Made by a program: the position numbers and the translations under genes. A DNA stretch of 64,000 bases, taken from contig NZ_SBFF01000005.1 in assembly GCF_004151485.1 (NCBI RefSeq), forward strand, positions 157,001 to 221,000, in the 5' to 3' direction. The DNA comes from Sphingosinicella sp. CPCC 101087 (GTDB lineage Bacteria > Pseudomonadota > Alphaproteobacteria > Sphingomonadales > Sphingomonadaceae). A model generated the notes under the pieces. The model made no database searches and was not told where the DNA came from. It saw only the letters and a list, made by a program, of their open reading frames with translations. This document shows, piece after piece, positions 25,535 to 33,323 of the stretch (within the stretch, counting starts at the first letter, position 1; each line of letters starts with the position of its first letter).

Positions 25535-26257
25535 TTCATGAGAGCCTTCAATCCGTGGCCGAGACGATCGACCGGCAACGGTCGAAAGCCTTCCCAGCCA
25601 CAGCCGGAGCCACGAAGCCCTCTTGTCCCACCAGGCGATGAGGGTGGGTGAGCAAAGGCAGGGCGGCTGACGAAGCCGCCGCCAGGCGGAAGCTGCGGGC
25701 TTGCCCTTTAGCGGAAGCGAAGGTGGCAGGCATCGTCAAGCACCCAGGTTCGGAACCTTCGGGTTCCGTGCCGAACAGGCAGGATCCGGGCTTCGCCCGA
25801 CCTGTCCGGCAGAAGCGGGACGAAAGTCGGCGCACTGCCACCGGCGGAATCAGGGCCCCGGCTCTGTGACGGTCGGGCAGGACCGGGCTTCGGCCCGGGA
25901 GCTGCGAAACGGCAGACCCAGGATGCAAGTCCTTGGACTGTCGGGCAGACCCAGGCCTCGGCCAGGGAGCCTGTCGTTGACGGCCTACGCTTCGGCGGAG
26001 GCTCGAGACGACAGGGTGCCGGAACCCCGGTTCCGGATCTGCCGACGGCGAACCGTCAGGGCTGGCCCTGGCGGGGAACCAGCGGGGAAACCCGAAGGAG
26101 CGTAAGCTCCCGAAGGACTCCGGAGGACGGTCCCGAGCCCCCGGCTCAGGCTCGGCCCTCGAAGAAGCCCAAAGCGGACTGCCTCGCCTCCCAGGCTTGG
26201 TGACCACCGCGAAGGGACAGTGGGGGCTGGCGGCAACGCCAGCCCCCATTTCTTTCT
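25535..26257 (+). ncRNA. candidate large structured RNA (about 700 nt), family not recognised
   Basis: No credible protein gene lies here, yet the plus strand is almost a continuous series of strong hairpins: CGACCG-GCAA-CGGTCG (25569), CCCACC/GGTGGG (25627), GGCGGC/GCCGCC (25662), GGAACC-TTCG-GGTTCC (25752), CCGGGC-TTCG-GCCCGG (25883), GCCTACGC-TTCG-GCGGAGGC (25983), CCGGAACC/GGTTCCGG (26019), GACGG-CGAA-CCGTC (26044), GGAGC-GTAA-GCTCC (26097), CCGAGCC/GGCTCGG (26133), and a terminator at the end. Stable UUCG and GNRA loops recur, and four stem-loops share a GGCAG-A-CC ... GG-A-CTG frame (from 25789, 25877, 25911, 25946). The 5' end is a guess: I saw no clear promoter. RNase P, tmRNA, SRP and 6S signatures are absent. 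Alternatively it is a long leader of the gene at 26370. Confidence 0.65.
26221..26257 (+). terminator. strong intrinsic terminator of the structured RNA
   Basis: A perfect 12-bp stem TGGGGGCTGGCG / CGCCAGCCCCCA closed by a GCAA tetraloop and followed by TTTCTTTCT. The direction of the T-tract sets transcription on the plus strand. Confidence 0.85.
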
Positions 26258-26369
26258 GCTCTCCGCACATGCGGCCTTGTTGCGTCGCCGCCTGGCCCGC
26301 GTTGCGCCAGGCGGCAGGAACGGCGCGCCGTCGCCGGCGTTGGCTTGTGAAAACCAACGGAGATGCGAA

Positions 26370-26744
26370 ATGGCGGACGGCAGGAAGGCCGCGACAGGTG
26401 GCACGGCGGGCACCGGCGCCCCTGACACCAACCCCGAGAGCGGCGGCGGCAGGACTGGGGAAGCCGCCGAAGGGGAGCGGCCGGAAGACAAGTCGACGCT
26501 CGCCGGCGGCGATGATTCGGCCGAGGCGGCGATCGGCCGGAACCCCGAAGGGAAACCGGCCGGCGCCGGCAGCTCGGCGGAGCGGAGCGGCCGTCGCACC
26601 AGCGAAGGCAAGGGGGCACTCGATTCGCCGCCGGATCCTGGCGACCCCGGGGGAATGGGGGGCGTGCGCGCGCACGCCCGCGCCATCGACGGTCGACCGC
26701 CGGGCGGAGTCAGCCCGATGGCCGAGCCGGGCGAGGAGGAATAG
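26370..26744 (+). CDS. small disordered Gly/Pro/charged protein, function unknown
   Basis: 124 residues, not recognised. No hydrophobic core: the sequence is rich in Gly, Glu, Arg, Pro and Ala (MADGRKAATGGTAGTGAPDT ... GGVSPMAEPGEEE) and likely disordered. Start ATG has GGAGA seven bases upstream. The 5' untranslated stretch contains a perfect 10-base inverted repeat GCCGCCTGGC/GCCAGGCGGC (26287-26315), and the upstream structured RNA ends 110 bases before the start. It may be a real gene controlled by that leader, or a chance frame in GC-rich DNA; the ribosome site favours a gene. Confidence 0.45.
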   Translation: MADGRKAATGGTAGTGAPDTNPESGGGRTGEAAEGERPEDKSTLAGGDDSAEAAIGRNPEGKPAGAGSSAERSGRRTSEGKGALDSPPDPGDPGGMGGVRAHARAIDGRPPGGVSPMAEPGEEE

Positions 26745-26853
26745 GCTTCGAACTTCGGTCCCGGCCGCAGACCGTGAAGTTACGGTCCCTCCTGCGCTTG
26801 ATCTCGTAATATCCACGCGCGATAGTCGGGGCGGGGCGAGGGAGGCGCCGTCT

Positions 26854-27336
26854 ATGTTCTCACGCAGCAAGCCGGCCAAGCCGGCAATGAGGCCGGCCAA
26901 GTCGGGGCCGCCGGGCCTGTCGTTCATCGGCTCCGAGGTGGTGATTAGCGGGGATCTCGCGACCACCGCGCAGGTGCATGTCGATGGGCGGGTCGATGGG
27001 TCGGTGCATTGCGCGCAGCTTTGCCAGGGCGCGACCGGCATCGTGGCCGGCGACATCGTCGCCGACGAAGCGCGGATCGCCGGGCTGGTCGAAGGGACGG
27101 TGAACGGCAAGACCGTCGTGCTCGAGGCCAGCGCCCGCATTACCGGGGATATCAGCTACGAGACGATCAGCATTGCCGCGGGAGCCCGTATCGACGGACG
27201 GCTGGCCCGGCGCGAGGCTTTGGCGGCGGGCGAAATGCTGATCGCGGCACCGGCGACCAACGGCAAGGGCGGGACTGACGGGGATGGGAGCGAATTGTTC
27301 TCGCGTCAGGATCCGCCGCGCATAGCCGCCGCTTGA
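26854..27336 (+). CDS. bactofilin family polymer-forming protein
   Basis: 160 residues. The central DUF583 bactofilin domain is a run of short beta-helix repeats: GSEVVISGDLATTAQVHVDG, VDGSVHCAQLCQGATGIVAG, IVADEARIAGLVEGTVNG, VLEASARITGDISYETISI and AAGARIDGRLARRE. Short unstructured ends (Pro/Lys-rich N-terminus SKPAKPAMRPAKSGPPG) are typical. Bactofilins form cytoskeletal filaments that place cell-wall or stalk machinery. Start ATG has GGGAGG eight bases upstream. Often next to an M23 peptidase gene, which is not seen here. Confidence 0.9.
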   Translation: MFSRSKPAKPAMRPAKSGPPGLSFIGSEVVISGDLATTAQVHVDGRVDGSVHCAQLCQGATGIVAGDIVADEARIAGLVEGTVNGKTVVLEASARITGDISYETISIAAGARIDGRLARREALAAGEMLIAAPATNGKGGTDGDGSELFSRQDPPRIAAA

Positions 27337-27539
27337 TCGACGGAGCGGCTATGGCGTTCGATGGCCAGTTCGCCTCCGGCCGCGAGCCGAATCACGCTGA
27401 GATCGCGAATCGCGTTCGCACGTCCGCCGTCTTCGGCGGAAGCATCGGCTCGGCTGCAGGCGGCGGCGCATGTGTGCTGTTTCATCGCCAACTCGATTAA
27501 GGCCGAGGTGGTGGTGAAATCGTCGCCGTCCTGACCTTT

Positions 27540-27938
27540 TTACAAGCCCCACCAGGGGAGCTTGGTGTAATAGCCTTGGACTTCCTCATAATCCTGCGGC
27601 TGCGGCCGGTCGGCCTGATCGAGGCGGAGCGTCGGCGCAGCCTCGAGCTGCTCGCGGGTAAGGTCGATCACATAGGCGTCGAGCTCGACGTCGTAGCTGA
27701 GCACCTCCCAGGGTACGGGCGTCACATTCTCGCCCAGTCCGAGGAATCCGCCGAACGACAAGACGGCATAAGCCACCCGGCCGCTCCTCTTGTCGATCAT
27801 CACGGAATGGATCGATCCGAGCCGCTGGTCCGAGCGGTTGTAGACCGGGGTTCCCTCTACCCGCCGCGATGAGACGAGTTGATGGCGGTAATCGATTGCT
27901 TCGTCCTGTGCGAGGAGAGGACGCGCTTGCTGAGACAT
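27540..27938 (-). CDS. PRC-barrel domain protein
   Basis: 132 residues, cytoplasmic. A PRC-barrel domain spans about residues 20-95: LVSSRRVEGTPVYNRSDQRLG, SIHSVMIDKRSGRVAYAVLSF, GGFLGLGENVTPVPWEVL and DAYVIDLTREQLEAAP. Such stand-alone PRC-barrel proteins are common in alphaproteobacteria and are often stress-related, but their role is not defined. The C-terminus YYTKLPWWGL is aromatic-rich. Monocistronic by spacing. Confidence 0.88.
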   Translation of the reverse strand: MSQQARPLLAQDEAIDYRHQLVSSRRVEGTPVYNRSDQRLGSIHSVMIDKRSGRVAYAVLSFGGFLGLGENVTPVPWEVLSYDVELDAYVIDLTREQLEAAPTLRLDQADRPQPQDYEEVQGYYTKLPWWGL

Positions 27939-28077
27939 GATTCGTCTCCTTTCGTGGCCCCCGATTCCTTATAGCAGATCGGTGCACGAAAGGCACGATT
28001 TCAGAAGCAAAATCCGAGGCTTCAGGGAAGCGCGCCAGACCCGCCGCAGAGGATGCGAGCGGAAGCGAATCGCGCGG

Positions 28078-28623
28078 TCAGGCGCCGGCTTCGCTGAGGA
28101 TGCGGGCGTCGGCGCCGTCCCAAACCAGTCTCAGGCCCCTCGGCAGCGCATTTCTAATCTTCGCGAGCTGTCCCGCGGACAAATGGCGATTGAGGACGTC
28201 GAACACCGCCGCGATGGCTTCGTCCGGATCGACGGGCCGGATGTCGCTCAGCTATTCGGCTACCTCGGCCGTGGCGGCGGCCTCAGTGGCGCCGAGCTTG
28301 CCCGGCGGGAGACGGATCCGCTGGCCGGCACCGGCGGCTCCAGCGGCGGAGGTGCGATCGCGGGGGAGGGTGACGTCAGTGGCGGCACCGCGGACCGCGA
28401 GAAGGATCCGGCGGTCCAAGGTTCCGGCGATGCCGGCGATGCGCTGGGGAAGGGAAAGGTCGCGGCGGCGCAAGGCCTGGCCCCGACCATCGGCGAAGGG
28501 CTCGGTACCGGCGCCGGTCGTGCCGCCGTCGGTTCCGGCACTGCGTCGGACACGGGCGATCTGGGCGGCGGCGGACGCGGCGCTCCGGGATAGTCGCGGG
28601 CATCCAACGCCATCCTGACGCAA
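28078..28623 (-). pseudogene. remnant of a DUF2267-like gene, split by an in-frame TAG
   Basis: On the minus strand the last 57 codons before the TGA at 28078 read LSDIRPVDPDEAIAAVFDVL then NRHLSAGQLAKIRNALPRGL, which fits the C-terminal half of DUF2267 proteins. There is no start codon before this segment: an in-frame TAG (28252-28254) precedes it, at a point where a Trp (TGG) or similar codon could have mutated. The same frame upstream is open for 123 codons (to an ATG at 28623), Ala/Arg-rich and poorly matching. It may be a decayed gene, or the match may be confined to a short fragment. The other strand is also open here, without a recognisable product. Confidence 0.4.
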
Positions 28624-28645
28624 GTCGGGATCTCGAATAGGTCTC

Positions 28646-28673
28646 GAAAAGGGCCTCGGCGCCGCGCCGAGGC
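28646..28673 (-). terminator. terminator downstream of purC
   Basis: On the minus strand GCCTCGGCG-CGG-CGCCGAGGC is a perfect 9-bp stem followed by CCTTTTC. It lies about 95 bases after the purC stop codon and reads in the same direction. Confidence 0.6.
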
Positions 28674-28766
28674 ATAGGCTCCGGCGGAGTGACGGCTGCG
28701 GTCCTGCCTCGGCAGCCTCGCTCCTGAGCGTCTTAGATCAACCTGCGCCCGCCAGGTCGTCCGGTC

Positions 28767-29546
28767 TCACTTTCCCCGCATCTTCCTGTGGCTGTCCAGG
28801 TCGAGCACCATGTTGGCGTCGCCTTCCTTGAGCAGGCCCAGCCGGCGCGCCACCTCCTGATAGGCCTCCGCCTCGCCGCCCAGGTCGCGCCGGAAGCGGT
28901 CCTTGTCGAGCTTCTCGCCCGAGCTCATGTCCCACAGCCGGCAGCCGTCGGGGCTGATCTCGTCCGCGAGGATGACGCGGCTGTAGTCATTCTCCCAAAG
29001 CCGGCCGAATTCGAGCTTGAAGTCGACCAGCCGGATGCCGATGCCCGCGAAAAGTCCGCACAGGAAGTCGTTGATGCGGATCGCCATGTCGGCGATATCG
29101 TTCATCTCTTCCTGGCTGGCCCAGCCGAAGCAGGCGATATGCTCGTCGGCGATCATCGGATCGCCGAGCGCGTCGTCCTTGTAATAATATTCGATGATCG
29201 TCCGCGGGAGCTGCGTGCCTTCCTCGATGCCGAGCCGCTGCGACAGCGTTCCGGCGGCGACGTTGCGCACCACGACCTCGATCGGGACGATCTCGACCTG
29301 GCGGATCAGCTGCTCGCGCATGTTGAGCCGGCGCACGAAATGGGTCGGAATCCCGATCGCCCCGAGCAGGGTGAAGATGTGCTCCGAAATCCGGTTGTTG
29401 AGCACACCCTTGCCGGAGATGGTGCCCTTCTTCTGCGCGTTGAACGCGGTGGCATCATCCTTGAAATACTGGATCAGCGTCCCCGGCTCAGGACCCTCGT
29501 AAAGGATCTTGGCCTTGCCTTCGTAGATCATGCGACGGCGGGACAT
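28767..29546 (-). CDS. purC: phosphoribosylaminoimidazole-succinocarboxamide synthase
   Basis: ATP-dependent joining of aspartate to CAIR in purine synthesis. 259 residues, standard length. SAICAR synthetase signatures are [16 protein letters not shown] at the N-terminus, [20 protein letters not shown] near residue 30, [20 protein letters not shown]-like block ([20 protein letters not shown]), [10 protein letters not shown] and [17 protein letters not shown] 29546 has GGGAGA nine bases upstream; the in-frame region further upstream lacks family similarity. No other pur gene is adjacent in the window. Confidence 0.97.
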   Translation of the reverse strand: MSRRRMIYEGKAKILYEGPEPGTLIQYFKDDATAFNAQKKGTISGKGVLNNRISEHIFTLLGAIGIPTHFVRRLNMREQLIRQVEIVPIEVVVRNVAAGTLSQRLGIEEGTQLPRTIIEYYYKDDALGDPMIADEHIACFGWASQEEMNDIADMAIRINDFLCGLFAGIGIRLVDFKLEFGRLWENDYSRVILADEISPDGCRLWDMSSGEKLDKDRFRRDLGGEAEAYQEVARRLGLLKEGDANMVLDLDSHRKMRGK

Positions 29547-29697
29547 GAGACTTGGTCTCCCGGCTTTCAAACAGGCGCGCCCCGAACCGGCGTCGGCTCG
29601 GCAACGCACGGACGGGGCGAAGGCGTGCGCTATACTCCAAGGGTCCCGACGGCGCAAACCCATAGCGGCCCCGAAAGGGCCGCGGCCTTGCCCGGCT

Positions 29698-30921
29698 TCA
29701 GGTGACCTTTCCGCGCACGGCGAAGCGCGGCTCGCGCCAGCTTTCGGTTTCCAGGATTCGGGCCATCCGGTCTACCGCGTGCCAAATATCCTCGAAGCCG
29801 AGATAGAGCGGTGTCAGCCCGAATCGGATGACGTCTGGCGCGCGGAAGTCGCCGATCACCTGCTCGGCGATCAGCGCCTGGCACAGCTCGAACGCGTGGG
29901 GATGACGAAAGGAGATGTGACTGCCGCGCTGGTCGGGACCGCGCGGACTGATGCAGATGAGCTCCGGGCAGCGCGCCTCGACAAGGCCGTGGAAGACGTC
30001 GAACAGGGCGATCGACTTCGCCCAGAGTCGCTCCATCGAGACACCGTCGAACGTGTCGATTCCGCTCTCGAGGGCCGCCAGGCCGAGGATCGGCGGCGTC
30101 CCCGCGAGGAAGCGGTCGATTCCCCGCGCCGGCACATAATCGTCGGTGAAGTCGAATGGAGCGGCATGGCCCATCCAGCCGCGTAGCGGTGAGACCAGCC
30201 GTTCCTGGAGATGCTCGGCGACGTAGAGGAAGGCCGGCGCGCCGGGTCCGCCGTTGAGATATTTGTAGCCGCAGCCGACCGCCAGCTCCGCTCCCGATTC
30301 GTTGAGGTGGAGCGGCACGGCGCCGACGCTGTGGCTGAGGTCCCACACGGTGAGCGCCCCGGCCGCCTTCGCCCGCCGCGTCACGGCTTCCATGTCGAAC
30401 CGCTCAGCGGTCTTGTAGTGGACATGGGTGAGCAGCAGCAGGTTGGTGTCGTCGCCGATGCGCGCCTCGACCTCTTGGCGCGCCACCACGTCCAGCCGAA
30501 GCCGCATCAGATCGGCCACCCCGCTGGCGATGTGCAGGTCGGTGTGGAAATTGCCCGATTCGGAGATCAGGGCCGGCCGATCCGACAGCCGCGCCGCCGC
30601 CGTCAGCAGTTTGAACAGGTTGACCGAGGTGGAATCGGTGACGATCACCTCATGGGGCCGGGCGCCGATCAGCGGCGCGATCTTGGCGCCGATTCGCTGC
30701 GGTGAGTCGATCCAGCCATGCACGTTCCAGCTTCGGATCAGCGACTCGCCCCATTCCTCGCGCACGACCTTTTGCTGGCGCAGGTCGGCCGCCTGGGGCA
30801 GCGGGCCGAGCGAGTTGCCGTCCAGATAGATCAGGCCGGCAGGCAGGTGGAATCGAGCGCGCAGCGGGCGCAGCGGATCGGCGGCGTCGGCCGCGACCGC
30901 TTCGGCATGTGTCAGCCCCAT
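29698..30921 (-). CDS. kynU: kynureninase
   Basis: PLP enzyme that cleaves kynurenine to anthranilate and alanine in tryptophan breakdown. 407 residues. Motifs: [12 protein letters not shown] near residue 31, the [12 protein letters not shown] region, [14 protein letters not shown] with the PLP-contacting Asp, and the PLP lysine in [12 protein letters not shown] near 232. The start overlaps the stop of the upstream hydrolase gene by one base (TGATG), so the two are co-translated. No kynA or kynB homologue is in the window. Confidence 0.95.
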   Translation of the reverse strand: MGLTHAEAVAADAADPLRPLRARFHLPAGLIYLDGNSLGPLPQAADLRQQKVVREEWGESLIRSWNVHGWIDSPQRIGAKIAPLIGARPHEVIVTDSTSVNLFKLLTAAARLSDRPALISESGNFHTDLHIASGVADLMRLRLDVVARQEVEARIGDDTNLLLLTHVHYKTAERFDMEAVTRRAKAAGALTVWDLSHSVGAVPLHLNESGAELAVGCGYKYLNGGPGAPAFLYVAEHLQERLVSPLRGWMGHAAPFDFTDDYVPARGIDRFLAGTPPILGLAALESGIDTFDGVSMERLWAKSIALFDVFHGLVEARCPELICISPRGPDQRGSHISFRHPHAFELCQALIAEQVIGDFRAPDVIRFGLTPLYLGFEDIWHAVDRMARILETESWREPRFAVRGKVT

Positions 30922-31826
30922 CAGTCCATCAATCCTTCTATCTCCTCGACCGCTGCCGCCCAAGCCGACGTCTCGGGCGCGACCAGCTCGACATGGCCGG
31001 TACGGTCGATCATCCGAACGCGCACCGTGTCGCCGGCGGCGCGCATCGGTCCCGCATAAGCTTCGGCGTAAGCGGTCGGAATGATCTTGTCCTGATCGCC
31101 GTTGATCAGCACTTGGCGGGCGCCGATCGGTGCGAGGCGTGGTACCGACGTGTCTTCGAATCGGCCGCCGGTCAGCCGGCCGATCACCTCGGTGCCGCAG
31201 CCGCTGCCCGGCGCGCGCGCGGCCTCCTCGAGGTCCGGCAAGCCGCCGAGGCTGACGATGCCGGCAATCGGAAGGGGATCGCGTGTGCGTAGTGGAGAGC
31301 CTTGCGGAAGCCGCGGCCGCGCCGCCAGCCAGAGCGCGAGATGACCTCCGGCCGAATGGCCGACCGCCACGAGGCGCGTTGGGTCGAGGCGGTACCGGCC
31401 GGCATGATCGCGCAGCGCGTCCGCGGCGGCGGCGGCATCGAGGAAGGTGCCGGGATAGCCGCCGCCGGGGCGATCGACGCCGCGATAGTCGATGTTCCAA
31501 ACCGCGAAGCCGCGCCGACGCAGATCCTCGGCGATCCAGTTCATGATCGTGCGGTCGGCGATGTCGGTCTGCCAGCAGCCGCCATGCACCATCAGCACGA
31601 CCGGGTGCGGACCCTCGCCCTGCGGTAGCCACAGGTCAACGATCTGCAGCGGGTCCGTTCCATAACTGACCGTGGCGGAAGGCGTGGGCCGTGGCCGCTC
31701 GAGCAGGTCCGGCCAGGCCATCAGCCCGTCTGGTCCGCTGGCCCTGGGTTCGCCGCTCGTCGTCATCGCGCAAGCGGCTAACGCCAATGAGGCGGCAAGG
31801 GCAAGGCGATTGCGGGAGGGGCGCAT
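30921..31826 (-). CDS. alpha/beta hydrolase, probable lipoprotein; kynurenine formamidase candidate
   Basis: 301 residues of the esterase/kynurenine-formamidase (AFMID-like) alpha/beta hydrolase type. Oxyanion motif VHGGCWQ near residue 83, nucleophile GHSAGGHLALW near 157, acid in NGDQDKIIP and His in RTGHVELV. Translational coupling to kynU suggests it removes formate from N-formylkynurenine. However, the N-terminus LALAASLALAACAMTTSG looks like a signal peptide with lipobox LAAC, which would put the enzyme outside the cytoplasm, away from KynU. Either the start is further downstream (for example the Met in CAMTTSG) or the function differs. Confidence 0.8.
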   Translation of the reverse strand: MRPSRNRLALAASLALAACAMTTSGEPRASGPDGLMAWPDLLERPRPTPSATVSYGTDPLQIVDLWLPQGEGPHPVVLMVHGGCWQTDIADRTIMNWIAEDLRRRGFAVWNIDYRGVDRPGGGYPGTFLDAAAAADALRDHAGRYRLDPTRLVAVGHSAGGHLALWLAARPRLPQGSPLRTRDPLPIAGIVSLGGLPDLEEAARAPGSGCGTEVIGRLTGGRFEDTSVPRLAPIGARQVLINGDQDKIIPTAYAEAYAGPMRAAGDTVRVRMIDRTGHVELVAPETSAWAAAVEEIEGLMD

Positions 31827-31864
31827 CCGGCGGGGTTAGACCGGGGCGCCCCTTCCGCAAAGCT

Positions 31865-31972
31865 TCAGCAGCGACCTGTGCCGCGATTCCAGGGGGCGTT
31901 GAACTGGATTTCGTGCAGCTTGTGGAAGGTCAGCAGAAATGCCGCGAAAAGGCTCTCGATCTTGTCGCGCAT
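31865..31972 (-). CDS. 35-residue small protein
   Basis: A very short gene with an excellent ribosome site, GAGGAGGATATC directly before ATG. The product reads MRDKIESLFAAFLLTFHKLH then EIQFNAPWNRGTGRC. The middle is an amphipathic to hydrophobic helix and the end is Trp/Arg/Cys. It follows another small gene with a similar start (MRDEID...) by 28 bases, so they look like one transcript diverging from a LysR gene. Not recognised; a membrane-surface peptide or a peptide acting with the neighbour is possible. Confidence 0.5.
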   Translation of the reverse strand: MRDKIESLFAAFLLTFHKLHEIQFNAPWNRGTGRC

Positions 31973-32000
31973 GATATCCTCCTCGATGCGAGGCTGCCGG

Positions 32001-32195
32001 TCAGGCTGCCGTGTTGTTGAAGGTCAGTCCGGTGATAGCGAAGGCGAGCAGCAAGGCGATCAGCTGGTGGGACGACCCGTCCCAAGCCGCAAATCGAGCG
32101 GCCGCGGAGCGCAGCCCCAGCAGCGCGCGATCGATTCCTTCGGCGAAAACTTCGTGGTGGTCGGCCCAGATCCGGGCATCGATTTCGTCGCGCAT
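32001..32195 (-). CDS. 64-residue small protein with C-terminal membrane helix
   Basis: MRDEIDARIWADHHEVFAEG opens a charged amphipathic region; the C-terminus SSHQLIALLLAFAITGLTF followed by NNTAA is a plausible tail anchor. AAGGA lies eight bases before the ATG. First of two small genes that share the start MRD-I and diverge from a LysR regulator, separated from it by an operator-like palindrome. Function unknown. Confidence 0.6.
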   Translation of the reverse strand: MRDEIDARIWADHHEVFAEGIDRALLGLRSAAARFAAWDGSSHQLIALLLAFAITGLTFNNTAA

Positions 32196-32291
32196 CTTTC
32201 CAGTCCTTTCCGGTGAACGGAGGTTCCAGTGGATGCCGTGATATGTGACGCCGAACGGCCGCTCGCGCCAACGAAAGTCTCGACAAGAGAT

Positions 32292-32306
32292 ATAAGGTGA
32301 CCTTAT
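32292..32306. promoter_or_regulatory. LysR-type operator palindrome, also covering a -10 element
   Basis: ATAAGGTGACCTTAT is a perfect inverted repeat with one central base, in the T-N11-A form bound by LysR regulators. It overlaps TATAAG (32291-32296), a likely -10 box of the LysR gene, and ends ten bases before its ATG. Autorepression and control of the divergent small genes are inferred. Confidence 0.55.
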
Positions 32307-32315
32307 GAAGCGCCG

Positions 32316-33242
32316 ATGCGCCGTCTGCCGCCTTTAAGCGCCGTCCGGGTGTTCGATGCCGCCGCTCGCCATGAGAACTTCACGCAGGCCGCAGCCGAGC
32401 TCGGGATGACCCAGGCGGCGGTGAGTTATCAAATTCGCTTGTTGGAAGAACGGCTTGGGCTGCCGCTGTTCACGCGCTCGAAGGGGCGTGTGTCGTTGAC
32501 CGATGCCGGGCGGCGGATAGCGCCGCTCATCGCCTCTTCCTTCGACACGCTCGAGGAGGCCTTCTCCGGACTGGTCGCCGACGATCTGGGCCTGCTGTCG
32601 ATCAGCACCGCCCAAACTTTCGCGAGCACCTGGCTGGCGCCGCGGCTGGGCACCTTTCAGGTGCGGCATCCCGATCTGGCGGTGCGGCTCAGCACCGACA
32701 ATCGGCTGGTCGATTTCTCCACGGGCGAGTTCCACGCCGCCGTGCGGATCGGGCGCGGCGATTGGCCCGGGCTCAGATGCCATTTCCTGTTCCGCTCCCA
32801 TTTCAGCCCGATCTGCAGCGCCGAGTTCGCGGCGCGCCATCGGCTTGATCGGCCGGAGCGGCTGCTCGAAGTGCCACGGCTGGCGCCCTCCGATCCCTGG
32901 TGGCGCGACTGGCTGGCGAACGTCGGCGTGGAGGCAGGCGACGGCCCGCCGCCTCGGGGTCTGGTCCTCGACAATCAGGTGATGGAAGCGAATGCCGCCT
33001 TCGCCGGCGCCGGCATCGCGATGATGACTCCGATGTTCTGGCGACCCGAGCTGGAATCGGGCCGGCTCGTCCAACCCTTTCCCCATTTTCACCTCACCGG
33101 ATCCAGCCAGTGGCTGGTTTATCCGGAAGGTCGACGCACCCAGCCGAAGATCGTCGCCTTTCGCGAATGGCTGCTCGCCGAGGTCCGCGAAGCGGCGAAA
33201 GGCGAGCCGGCAGAGATATTCATGCCTCCGCCGGCGGGCTGA
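32316..33242 (+). CDS. LysR family transcriptional regulator (GcvA-like)
   Basis: 308 residues. N-terminal winged helix-turn-helix: LPPLSAVRVFDAAARHENFT, QAAAELGMTQAAVSYQIRLL, EERLGLPLFTRSKGRVSLTD, exactly the GcvA subgroup pattern. The C-terminal effector domain begins near residue 90 (LLSISTAQTFASTWLAPRLG). Divergent from the two small genes with a palindrome between. The effector cannot be inferred; members of this subgroup control various divergent neighbours rather than only glycine cleavage. No strong ribosome site precedes the ATG. Confidence 0.93.
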   Translation: MRRLPPLSAVRVFDAAARHENFTQAAAELGMTQAAVSYQIRLLEERLGLPLFTRSKGRVSLTDAGRRIAPLIASSFDTLEEAFSGLVADDLGLLSISTAQTFASTWLAPRLGTFQVRHPDLAVRLSTDNRLVDFSTGEFHAAVRIGRGDWPGLRCHFLFRSHFSPICSAEFAARHRLDRPERLLEVPRLAPSDPWWRDWLANVGVEAGDGPPPRGLVLDNQVMEANAAFAGAGIAMMTPMFWRPELESGRLVQPFPHFHLTGSSQWLVYPEGRRTQPKIVAFREWLLAEVREAAKGEPAEIFMPPPAG

Positions 33243-33323
33243 CTTAGGCCGATCTCCCGCGTGGGGATCGATGCCGATCAAGCGGACCTCGCCTCGCGCG
33301 ACCGGCCCTGCTAACGCTCCGCC

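Noticed and set aside
25535-26257. RNase P RNA, tmRNA, SRP RNA or 6S RNA as identity of the structured region.
   Set aside because: The GAGGAAAGTCCGGGC-type RNase P core, the tRNA-like ends of tmRNA and the SRP GGAAG/tetraloop domain are not found, and 6S RNA is much shorter.
25548-27140. An open frame of 530 codons on the minus strand running through the structured RNA region and into bactofilin.
   Set aside because: It is rich in Arg, Pro and Ser, crosses the bactofilin gene antisense and a strong plus-strand terminator, and has no domain. It is a by-product of GC-rich DNA.
27306-27491. A 61-codon minus-strand frame between bactofilin and the PRC-barrel gene.
   Set aside because: No ribosome site, no conserved motif, and it overlaps the bactofilin end. 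The 200-base gap otherwise shows nothing.
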